This document shows positions 26,218-37,900 of a DNA stretch of 64,000 bases, one piece after another. This stretch comes from Wuchereria bancrofti (taxonomy: Eukaryota; Nematoda; Chromadorea; Rhabditida; Onchocercidae). The notes beneath the pieces were generated by a model. It ran no database searches, was not told where the DNA came from, and was given only the letters and a program-made list of their open reading frames with translations. The DNA is taken from assembly GCA_005281725.1 (NCBI GenBank), contig SSBO01000009.1, forward strand, positions 7,874,303 through 7,938,302. The letters run 5' to 3'. Made by a program: the position numbers and the translations under genes. Numbering within the stretch: the stretch's first letter is position 1; each line of letters starts with the position of its first letter.

Positions 26218-27399
26218 CTGAAAAATAATTCAAAATACAATAAATTCAAAATTACGTCATCGACGAAGAATATTTGAGAAAAAAAAAGAAAACATGAGAA
26301 AACAAAAAATCATTATCTAAACATTCTTTCTATTAAACTCTACATTCTAATTAAAAAAGAAATACAGCAGAATAAATAAGGCTGCCAATATGGTTCATAT
26401 ATCATTTTCTCGCTTACATGAACTGTCTAAACTATGATTAAACAGTCATACTATTTCATGTATTTTTTATTAGCTAATTCAAATCATATTTTAAATTGAA
26501 TTTTAGGAACTATCTACTAACTTTTTTTAAGAACTTTTTTTGTTCTACATGTTAAACTCTTAATGATACATCATAAAGCTTCTTTGTCATTTTTGACACA
26601 GACATGTTCGAGACTAAATCACTACACATTTGTTACCAACTGATTAGTCGAAACAAAAAATAAAAAACTTTTAATGATGTATTGCAACGTATCTATTCCC
26701 AAGGAAGTTTATCCATTTATCAGCAAACCTAAATAAATAAATTAATATATACATGCAAGTGTGTGTATGTGCGTATGTTTCTGTATTGTATGAAGGGATA
26801 TCTTTGTTAATAATTAAATTATTGTTTACCAACGAATATTGTTTTATGGCAAATCTCATATACCTATAAACCCATTAATTGCTAGGCTAAACTACACTTT
26901 CTTGGCTTTCAACTGTTAATATTTACCATATATAAAAAAGAGGAAAATTTAAAGTGAATTTTGAAGCTGCCCCTATACAAATACCCTGAAATGCTAACTC
27001 AAAAATAACACTTTGTGAAATTATTAGAAAGCACAAAATAGAAAAATTAACTAAATTTAATATCGGCACAAACAGAACAACACGTGGTGTGGTACAAAAT
27101 ATAGAACAAAATTTGCACAGTACAAAATACTGTCGGGGAAACAGAATAGTACAGCATAGCATAGAGTATAAGTAACTCTGAATAATTCAAATACTTCTTG
27201 TTTTTTGTTATTAAAATTTTTAGAAAAAAGTCTTGCATTCATTAACACTATGAAAATTTTTTCTAAAGCATCTTTTTTTCTAAAATTTCTGAAACATTTC
27301 TTAATTCTAAAACATTTCAATTCAAATCGTTATTTGCACTATTTTGAAATACTTTTTATAGTTTGATAAACTCCCAGATTTCCCTGCAAATATTAGCAC

Positions 27400-27640
27400 T
27401 TAGCAGTTGACAATGAGACAACGGGAAATCTCGGTAGAATGATTCCAAGCACCAAATCCATACAAATAACTTGTACAATCACGCTAAATCGTTGACAATG
27501 CACGCATACATGCATGGGGGCGGGCTTGTTTTTTCGCGCAATTTCACGCTCGTGAGATTAATTCAGTGCTGATTTCACTACGGTATGCAAATTGCTCGTC
27601 TCACACCTCAAGGAAGCAAGAGCTTTGATGATTTATCATT
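27400..27640. promoter_or_regulatory. GC-richer block with GC box and octamer, possible control region of spacer BH3 gene
   Basis: It stands out from its AT-rich surroundings. It contains a GGGGGCGGGC box (27516-27525), an exact POU octamer ATGCAAAT (27585-27592) and two copies of GTTGACAATG (near 27405 and 27491). It lies about 1.2-1.4 kb upstream of the first recognised exon of the minus-strand spacer BH3 gene, so it could be its promoter or enhancer. Motif presence alone does not prove function. Confidence 0.3.
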
Positions 27641-29290
27641 AACAATCAAATTACTCGCTATTAAATTGACTTTATTTAGAAAATCCATTATATATTATCT
27701 GTTTATTGGTCATAGAATGAACTATCTTTCTTTCCTGACTGGTTGAATTGCAAGCTAAGGCACTAAAATTACTTGTTCTTAAGCGATAGAGATTTATCGA
27801 TAATCTTTTTCTTACAAAAAAAAATATTTGACATTTGCTTACAATGCTGGCAGCTCAATTGTTCCATTGGTTTTCTTTCTTTTTTTCTTTTAGTAACTTT
27901 ATTTTCCTATCATGAAGTCAACGATCATTTTTGGAATGAAATAATTCCAAAATCTTTAATCTTTACCTATTCGAAAACACTGAACACTACAGTTCATCAC
28001 AATTGATTCTCTTGGATGTTTAATTTTCATTAACAAAAATGATTTATTAGCAGATGTTATTATAATCAATATGTATGTAATTTGATATTTAAGAAAATAG
28101 GAATGCTTGGTACTTGCAAAAATGTTTTCAGAATAAATGTTTCTTCACAAAGGATGGATGATTTGATGCTATTTATAGTTCCAGGAAAAATGAAGCTTCT
28201 CTCATCTTTCCATTGCAATACTCCCAGGTAATTTCCCTAATTACTGAAATAATAGAAACATAAAGTCATTGGATTGGGTCGGTCGGTATCTGAGAAAGCT
28301 GTGTCCTCTGTTGTCCTTCTACCCATCTGTCTACCAATTAACAATTAACTGTTCTCTGCTAGATGAGATTTCTCCGATAAAGAATGGATTCTCTCACGCT
28401 AAATAATGACAAAGATAGCGCTGATCAGCTGACCAACCTGATTTACCTGAGGTTAGAGTTAATCAATTTGTTTCCTTAACCACATGTAATTCGAGCTATT
28501 TCTAAAGTTTTAAAATTATTAATTATACTGTCCCTTTTTTAAATGACATCAAATGAATTATATTATATCGAATTTTGATAAATAGTTGTTGGCACTGTAA
28601 AATAGTTGATAAATTCTTTTTTTTAAACATTTCCTTTTCAATCATCTCGCGCAAATTTATTCCTTCTTCAATCAAGCGCTAATATAAGTGACAAATTTTC
28701 AAAGTAACGATATCATTTTCAAATAATTTCGAAATTTTATGACAACAATTAGCTTATAGCATTTTGTGAATTAATTCTTTCTTTTTTTTTCAGTTAGTAA
28801 GGAAACAAAACCAATAACTGTTCAGATAGCTGTTTCATGAGCTTTGAAAAAAGGCACTATTACATCAATGATGCAAACGAATGGTCATTGGATGAAACGA
28901 TGATAGCAATGACACTAGGAGATGGCAATTAAATATTTGGAAATTCACTAAATGATCGACATTCGGTCATTTTAATTGAGGACAAACAAAGAAATTATAT
29001 TTTGCTAACCCACCGAAAAAAACCGATGGGCATATCCGTTAGTCATCACTACTAAAGCATTTAAAAAAAATCACATTTGCATAAAATTGCAACAATTTCT
29101 TTTTTTTTGATTGAGAAAGAAAGGGTTTGTTTTTGGAAAAAGGACAGAAAGGAAAACTGAAAAGATACACTTTAAATTTTTTCCCTTTTTTTCCGAAATC
29201 TAATCGATGTTTATAACAGAAAAAAAAAGTGAAATGTAAATTGTATTAAATTTGTGAAAAAGAGAAAAAAATTAAATTGTAAAAGGGCAA

Positions 29291-29460
29291 ATATTAGCAT
29301 TTAATGAGAAATTGCTGGCCAAATATAAATGATTTTAGTGCTTCTAAATGACATTATATTAATATTTAATTAGAACTTATTGGCAAAATATAAAGGATTT
29401 TAGTGCTTCTAAAAGATCGTATATTAGCATCTAATAAGAATTTATTGACCAAATATATTT
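29291..29460. repeat. 65-bp tandem repeat, about 2.6 copies
   Basis: Units start at 29291, 29356 and 29421, each beginning ATATTA-[GA]-[CA]-AT and containing CCAAATATAAA-like and GATTTTAGTGCTTCTAAA blocks. Diverged; no open frame. Confidence 0.7.
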
Positions 29461-32400
29461 TACAGGAGCCTAAATTATCTTAAATTTTCTAATCTTTTAC
29501 TTTTCTTCTTGTTTTTTTTTTGTTATATTAGGAATAGAGTTAGTTCATTTCAGTTAAACTGTATTTGTGCATATTTAAACTACCTCAGTGTGTCAATGCT
29601 GTATTGAAAAAGCAAAAAACAAGTGAAAGAAAATATAATTATATAACAAATAATTATATAATTGTGAAGAAATTTCTGACTTTAACAAACTTTTCCCTTA
29701 CACTATAAAATTTATTACCGAATGAAACTTTAAAATTTTTTAATTTTCAAAAGTTTTTTCCTTTTTCCAGAACAAATATCTACTAAAACAAAAATTTATT
29801 TAGCAGTTTTTCGTTATTGGTTTGTAAAAATTGAATTCGAATTTATTTTTCAACTTTTTCACAAAAGCTTTTATAGCAAAAAACATTTAAAAAAGCCGAA
29901 TTTGTTCATTTCTTTGGAAATTTATTCTTAGTCAATAAATTTTATAATAAATTCAAAATAGTTTGATCGATGTATTAGAACTTCAGCTTCATCCAAAAAA
30001 TGTCAATTCAATTTATGGCCAATGACAATTTTTATAGAAGAAAGGATTGTGATTGGCATGATATGGCTCGTGTAGCTTTTCTGTCATAATTTCATTTGCT
30101 CTAAAAAAAAAAGAAAAAAACCCAAAAACACATTAGATTCAAATTAAGTGAGAGAAATTTTGAAATTTATATTCATCTTGTATTTCATTGTTTTTGTAAA
30201 AAACTAAACAAGAATAAATGGATGAGAAATTTAATTGAATTCATAAACAATTAGATTAGTTAAAGCAAAAATCAGTGGATGTTCCGACCAATGAAACTAT
30301 AAATAATTCGAAATCAATACTATAATACCTCAAAATTCATAAGTTTTTAGTTTAGGAATCTAAAGCTAACTGTAAATATATCACAATAACATTGATATGA
30401 AATTATTTTATTGTTGATACTCTCTGAGACACTGTGACATTACTCGAATGAGCATGTAAACTGTTGAAGGTCATCGGAGCAGAGATGGGATAAGGCAAGG
30501 AGGCGTCAAATTGTTATAATTCGATGTAGTGGAAAGGAAACAACTCAATTATGGATCGTTGAATCAATTGTTTCGTCGTATTTAGAAGGGTTTGTGCTAT
30601 TCTTATCTTCTAAATAACTACTTTATTGTACGGAGATAAATTATATGAGATACAATTGAGTACGTCCTCAAAACAACACAATCTACAATTATCTATTCGA
30701 TAATCGCCTTACTTCAAAGCTTACTTTACCATACTTTGCAAGTACTGTAACAGGTGCTGCACATAGCACAGTATCGTTGCAATAAGGATTAGAGATATTT
30801 CTTGCCATTTTATCCAGCATAAATCTCTGAAATTTGGAAATCTGTTTTCCAACAAATTCATTGATCACTTGATTTAATTTAGCTTTAATTTTGCCATTCC
30901 CCTCACCTATTTATTATTTATTTATTATTATTAATTATTTTTATTGTTATCATTATTTTTATTATTTCATTATTACTGTACTGTCATTGTTTTTATTAAT
31001 ATTTTTGTTGTTAATATTATTACTACAGCAATAACAAAATTAGTACAAACACTACCTTTACTTCAAGTATTGAAGTTATTCAAATGATCAGTGAAATTAT
31101 CATTCAAAACTAATTTGTGCGAAGCATGGATAAGAATAAGATGGCACATTGATAATAATATCGGAATTATTTTATTGTTGAAATACTTAAATACTTTGAA
31201 GTATAATGGATATTCTCCATTAAGTATATTTCAAATATGTCTTAGCTTTGAAACATTCCATCCTCTATTTTTCACTTCTTTATTCTTTTTTTCTCATTTT
31301 TGTTTTATCTTGTAACATCCAATGATTTCATATTAATGTTCCGCTTCGAATATGAAATATTAAAGAAATTGTTTTGAAACTATCATTGTCCTATCGTAAT
31401 CAAATAAAATAACATTTCTGAAGAGATCCTTTCTATTGTTGTCCAATCCACACTACTCTTTGTCCTATTGTCACCTTGTGAATTCAAAGAGTACCAATGA
31501 TTATACCAATTGCTATCTATCATTTCATATGTTTCCTAATTAATTTAATTTTGAGATTTGTTCAATTTTATATTCTTTTCATTCATTTAACCCTAACAAA
31601 GATAGTTATTAGAAATAAGCAAATTAATGAGTAGCAATATTCATTCAATTGCTTATTGAATATTGCTTCTTCATTAAAGGATAATAATTTAATATCAAAA
31701 AGCAAATTTGTAATTCGAAAGAAAATCCATGCATTTGCTGAACTATAACAAAAGTAAAAATTAAGATAAAGATTTGAAGGTACTGAATTGAAGAATTTTT
31801 TTATAATAATTTGTAAGTGAATCTCAATAAATATATTTGGATGTATTAGAGGATTGAAATATATTGAACAATAAGAAATATTACTAAATTTATTAGTGAC
31901 CAATAGAAGTGCGTTGGTAATTCGGACGATGCTAACACTGAATTATTTTTTGCTGTAATAATGTATTCCGATAAATTATTATTCATCAAAGGCAATCGTT
32001 AATGGTTGAAGGAGTATTGATATTGAAAATTGTACGTATGCCTTATATCGATAAAAAATGTACGAAGTTCGACATAGCAAAAAAGAAAAAACCGCCTGAG
32101 AAGTTTTTTGAATATAATCATTTATTAGTTGTATGTCATTATGGCCTTGAATGGAGTTTTTCGCTTCGCAAATTTACTTAATTTGTTTTATAAATGATCA
32201 AAATATTGGGTGAAATTAGATAGAATAGTTATGCTATTATAAACATTCTTTGCAAGAGAAATTTATATTTAACAGTTCTATTTAGTTTCATCGCACTATT
32301 AAAGCACCCCACTGAATCTTCGAAAGACCACTTATATTATGATTGATAGTTTCAGTATTCCTGAAACCATAACAGAGTATTTTGAAATCCTAACTGATAT

Positions 32401-33060
32401 GACATAGATTAACAACAAATATTATATATAGAGATTTTCACATTAGAGAACTATTTCGAGTTTTAATTGATAAATGATTTGCTTTAAACGATGTTATTTA
32501 GAAGTGTGAGCTACTAAATCTTACCTAACAATATGTAATTCGATATGAGTGCGCAAATGTGAATGCATCTCTCTTAATTGCTCATCCATCATTTTTCACT
32601 GAACGTTTGCGCAGGTGTGAATTTAATTGAGAAAACAACAAGCTAGAAGGACTTCCTGGATAATTGTCCAGTCCCAAGGTTATTGTCCACCGTTAGCTTA
32701 GTTTACATAAGTCTACAGCTTAGTGCAAAAAAATTTCTGCCATTAACCACTTGCACAGAATACCATATGCTTTATCATCCTTTCACATAATTATGAAAGG
32801 TCAAATGGGTCAGCCAGCAAAGGAGCATAGATTAGATTTAATGGTAAACAAATACTTAAATGGCTTTTAAGATTTTTTTTTTTTTTTGCAAAATTTTGCA
32901 TATTCCACAACTTCCAATTCTAATCTTTTTTTCAACCGCACTTTCTCTTTTTCTCGCCCTCACTCCCTCTCTCCCTCTCTCTCTCTCTCTTTTTTTTATA
33001 CTTTTGTGATGATTGCCACGTGGCGCAACAAATAGTTTCATCGAATTAATCATTGCATAG

Positions 33061-33215
33061 TGGAAAAATGTGGACAAAGTAATGACTCTAAAGAGTGGTC
33101 AGTATGTGGAAGCACTTGCTGGGCACTTGTAAATGATAGTAAAAAATGCTTTCGGCTTAAGATTATTGAATTCTTTGCAGTTGAATTAATTAAAGTGCCA
33201 AAGTTGAATGACCAG
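33061..33215 (+). other. Cys-rich exon-like frame resembling the start of a TIL domain, right-arm copy
   Basis: Mirror of 19862-20016 with identical translation. It follows an ATAG acceptor-like site and ends at CAG before GTGTCAC; the entry phase would be 1. The upstream frame is open only from 33036 and has no ATG. The same caveats apply as for the left copy. Confidence 0.25.
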
Positions 33216-33424
33216 GTGTCACTCCACATTACGTCATTTATAGAACCACTAACCGTACAATTGAACCTTTCGGCTATTAATACCGTAGTCTTCAAGTTAC
33301 TACTGTTGCGCGCTGTTGTCTTACTCCGGCAAAACTCGGAACTAAACAAATGCTTCAATTTTAACGACACTTTGTTAACTTAAAAGCTCTTTCTACAGCT
33401 GTAAAGGAAAATTTTAAATATTTT

Positions 33425-33430
33425 TTTATT
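33425..33430 (-). terminator. poly(A) signal AATAAA for right-arm BH3 gene
   Basis: Mirror of 19647-19652, about 250 nt past the stop at 33684. Confidence 0.4.
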
Positions 33431-33683
33431 CAAACAAAATTGCATAGCACCAATTAATACACAAAATAAATACAAAAATAAATTGATTAATAATTAGTAT
33501 TATATTCGATAATTAAAATGTGATATTAGATGGCCGACTCATTCTATCATACAGCCTTCTACCATTCCGCCAGTAGACATTATCTGTGGGACAATAGCGC
33601 TGAGTGTTATCGCCAAACCTTCTCTATTACGGTTAGTGTAACACGGAAATATCACGCAAATAGGTACAAAGTAGACACGCAAT

Positions 33684-34634
33684 TCACTTTTTCCTCAAAT
33701 AGAATCGCTCAAATATTCGTTCCAGCAAAACGTTGATGAAATTTTTCGTAATGAATTGGACGAAAGTTGAAAACGATAGACTTCGCAGCTGAAATTTACT
33801 TCAGTTTTGACCTAAATGATAAGTGCATAATATTGGGCAAAATTCAAATCAAAACTTCCTGACGTATTGAACCACTCAAAGTTCGCAATTTGAGAGTTAA
33901 AAGACGAAATGTTTATTATTTGAAATATAATCATTTGAAATGATCTTTTCAGGACGAAAAAGTGAAGAATTTAGAAATTTTCAATGATGCGTCATTGTAG
34001 ATTGGTCAGAAACGTGCGTCAAATGGTATATTTTTTGGCAATTTGCGCAATAATTGTAACCGTAAACCTTTAAGAGTGATTGGGACTTTATTACAATGCA
34101 TTAGATTTGCTTTGTTTACACAAAATCTAATGTGGGATTTATTTAATTTCGAGTGACTCATATTTTTTCTTCATAGAGCAGTCAGTTCTCCCGAGAGATT
34201 ATGTGACGAATTCTAACCTGCGACTGCGGCGATGATGGCGCAGGTGTGCATGCAGAGTGCCGTTCTTCCTCACTGTAGTGGTACTCGAACCTGTCAGCCA
34301 TATCACGCAATTGTCGAGCTATCATTGACATGCTAAGTTGCGTTACTAAAATTCAATTCATTTTATGAAACATAAAGCAAAATTTGAAATCCTTCGAGGA
34401 AAGCAACAAACCAGGCGATGTTTGCATTGCGGCATCCATAAATTTCACCTTCTGTTCGTCTTCTGTCGCAGGGATAAATACGGAAATGTGATTGCCTATA
34501 GGAACAATTCGTGCAGTATCCGTTACAACTGATTCGATAAAGCTTGAAAGTATCGTTGCCGAACACGGAATATACCCTATCGGTGAAGGAAATCTATCGA
34601 TGAGTAACGCAACGCATAACATCTGAAAGCGCAT
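33684..34634 (-). CDS. candidate BH3-only apoptosis activator, right-arm copy
   Basis: Mirror of the left-arm gene: exons 34634-34412, 34345-34218 and 33788-33684, with the BH3 core at 34322-34275. The predicted 151-residue product is identical to the left copy as far as I compared. Both arm genes are transcribed towards the spacer, so they are convergent with respect to each other. Only about 350 bp upstream of the ATG is shared; beyond 34983 the 5' flank is unique to this copy, so the two genes could have different expression if distal elements matter. An in-frame ATG lies at 34622. Family reasoning and uncertainty are as for the left copy. If the palindrome is an assembly error, only one of these two genes is real. 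Confidence 0.6.
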
Positions 34635-34983
34635 ATTTCAAGACGTTTAAACACGTTCAGCAGTTGACGCATCGAATTTACCTGTCCAAATAACCCTTCG
34701 TACTTACTCATAAAAGTAAGTACTTCTGTAATCTCTGTATAACTAAGTACATTATTGTTTTAACTGCTTGGTAAGTAAGGAATTTGCGACACGGTGGAAT
34801 TTGCTGATTATCACTGATAAGAGAGAGAGAGAGATTAGCTACCGTATCACTGGGAGATGACAACCAGTACGAATAGCCTTGTGCGGAACGAGCAAGCAAC
34901 AGCAGAAGCAATCACAGCACCGGCAACTGCAACCTGATGTGTCGGATAAATGTGGGATGGACTACCGCATCACCGCAAGCTCC

Positions 34984-37900
34984 TCCTTCCATTATAGCGA
35001 GCTAAAAACGATTGAAGTAGAAAGATAGAAAAGAATGAAAATGATTTATTATCCAAATATTTAATGTTATTTGCGAAGCGGAATTATTATTCCATTTCGT
35101 CTGCACTTGGCTGTTTCGATAATATAAAGCAGTTAGTAAGCGCTGTTTATGTAATATTGACTTGTTTATACTTCGATCACTGCAATCTTCAGCATTTCCA
35201 ATTTTTTGAAAATGATTAGAATAGAATAATTAAAGCACCGATTTAGAGCTAATTTACAGAATTGATCCGATTTTATGTCAAGGAACTCAGTGATTTTATC
35301 TACTATTCGTCCTAATCAGATTGTCAATCTGATTACAGCTTGTCCTTTCTGAGTTTGCATGCAAATTATTTGAGTTTATTGATAGTAAAAGTATTACTTG
35401 TTATTCTTCTTTCTATATTTGTAAGAATTAGAAATCTTTGAAGACCTATTTTTGAGAATATCGTTTATTGTTCATGTGCTTCAAGCATCATTGCCGCATT
35501 TTCACCTTAGCATAGATTAGATTCTGTCAAGCGTTAAATACCAATCTCTTTGATTCAGTTGAATAATTTCCTTTCCGGAATATTTCCCGGATCAGGATGA
35601 GAATGCAATTAAAGGTAGCAAAATGCGATAATTGTTTGCAAATAAATGTATAACGGGGAAGTGTAGCATAGATGGATTATCCGTAATAGACCATTTATGG
35701 CGGTTAAATAAAAAATGATGACATTTTTGAAGAAAAAGCCGACAATTTGGTTGATAAAAAGTAATTAACTTTAATTTGATAGATAAGGGTCATATTACGG
35801 TTTCAATTACGTTGATGATATTATATTACGGTGTCAATAAGGTAGTATGTATAATGATTGGCGCATCGATCAAAACAGCTCATTAAAGTATTAATATATA
35901 TAAATATTACAGATAAAATGAAGGTTCTTAAGCCATTCTCGCTTTTTCCTAATTACTCTTCAATGGTTGTTATTATATCAGGTAAACAATTCGAAGATTT
36001 GAAATAATCAAATGTAAATATGAGTCATACAATCAGTTATCATAACTGTAACAGTTAAGTAAGCAAAATTGCCATGATGAACAGTCTTACATAATTAAAT
36101 GCAATTAAATCTCTGTCACTACTCCATTAACCAACTTATCCGATATAATTACTTTTGTGTTAATTTCGCTAATTATTCATAGTGTGACAAAATTTATTTG
36201 AAATTTCTTTTGGTATCTCTTCAGCGGATGCCATTATCATTTCGCTTAACTTTTTTCATTTTAAATATTATCATCATTAAATGGCATGTTTATCGATAAC
36301 TATATCACTTAACACTTTCATGATTTACTTAGTATTTCCCAGCTTTACAGATCTTTTAATTGATTGTAGATTAATTATTTGTTAATTATGAGGTGACTCG
36401 ATCAGTCCTTCTATGTACCATTTAATCTCATGAAGCCAATTATATCATTGTAATAGTATCGAATCTACAATTTCATCTTTTACTATGAGCGACTACTGCG
36501 CCTCTTTCATAGTGCGACATATTTCACGGTGCTCTACAGTGCACAGAATTAGCACCTCAAGGATTACTGTAGTGCATCCATTTCTTTTTTTTAAAAAAAT
36601 TATTCAACATTGTATCTGATGAATGAGAAGTCAGGAAATCTGGCTCAAGAAAAGTATTAAACCAAAAGTTAATAGAAAATCTGACTCAAGAAAAACATTA
36701 AATCCAAAATTAAAAAAAAGCAATTCTGATTATTATTTCCGTATATAAAACTGAAACAATTCATAGAAAATGGTTACTATCGCAATAGGAACATGAAGTA
36801 AAATCTTTCTTATTATTCTTAGAAAGATAAAAGAGCCTAGCAGTTTAATACAAGTGGGGAAAAGGCGATGTTGTCATTACAAACAACTTAAGCCTCTAAT
36901 AAATTAGCCTGCCTCTTTTAATCTGATTAGGTTAGCCAATTTTAGACTGTCTCACAAACAAATTCCTTCTTGGCTCATCCTATCGTCCACTTATTGCCAA
37001 ATGATGATGATAAATATTTCATCTAATATGCCTCAGACATGTAGCAAATGTCCACTTCGTATTAATTCAGTTTTTGAGTCCAAATTAAAATTAATTTATT
37101 CCCAATTTAATTCTAAAATATTGACAAGACTCACGATAAAATAATTTGAAGATTGATTTAAAATAAATAATTAGCTAATAATTTAATTTGCTACATAAAA
37201 TTTTTTTTTCAAGATCATAGTTTGAAAGTGAATCATCCAAGATTACGCGGTTTGGATTAAAAGCGTAATTAAAATAGAAACTTGCAAAAAAATATTTCAA
37301 AAATAAGCAAAAGTTTTTTACTTTTTCTTCGAAATTTTAGCAATTGTTAAGTAATTATTTAATAAATAGATTTATAATACTGTCAATTTTTAGTGGATTA
37401 TTCATGATAAGCAATTGATATGTTTGAGTGAAAAAATGTACTGTAAGAATACGAGTAGTTGATGCAAAAATTTAATTTTGGAAGAATAACAAATCAATGC
37501 AATATCTCTAAGAAGCAAATAAGGTAAGCCTATTTGTTAGTATTAATAATATGATGTGGAATATTTGAGATAATTACTTTAGACGCTTAATTATCGAAAC
37601 AAAAAAAGCATTTGGTTTTTTTCGTCATTATTTAGGATGGAAATATAAAGAATAGAAATGATTTAGAGCAATTAAAATATTTCAAAAGATACCGAAATGT
37701 GGTAATTTGAAGCGGTAACATACATGAATATATGAGTGAAAAAAGAAAAGAGAAGAAGGTTAACAAGACTATCTTACGAAAGAGATAATCATAGAGCGGT
37801 GAACAATCTGTAGAAGCTCTCGATTAGCAGAAGATGTCAAATGTCATGTCATGTCATATCATCCGAGGACACATCTCCACATCATCTTTTTACCTTTTCC

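Larger units (their letters stand above)
26218..32467. other. right part of palindrome spacer
   Basis: Unique AT-rich DNA upstream of the spacer BH3 gene. It holds a GC-richer block at 27400-27640 (listed), a 65-bp tandem repeat at 29291-29460 (listed), and a small ATG frame at 28837-28932 (31 codons, starting MSFEKRHYY and preceded by a CAG) that is too short to call. I saw nothing else gene-like. Frames at 27773-28006, 31091-31315 and 31583-31903 look like base-composition noise. Confidence 0.5.
32468..34983 (-). repeat. right arm of 2,516-bp inverted repeat
   Basis: Exact-length reverse complement of 18094-20609 (see that entry). The spacer between the arms is 11,858 bp. Beyond 34983 and below 32468 the sequence bears no relation to the other side, so each arm copy has private flanks. 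Confidence 0.93.
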
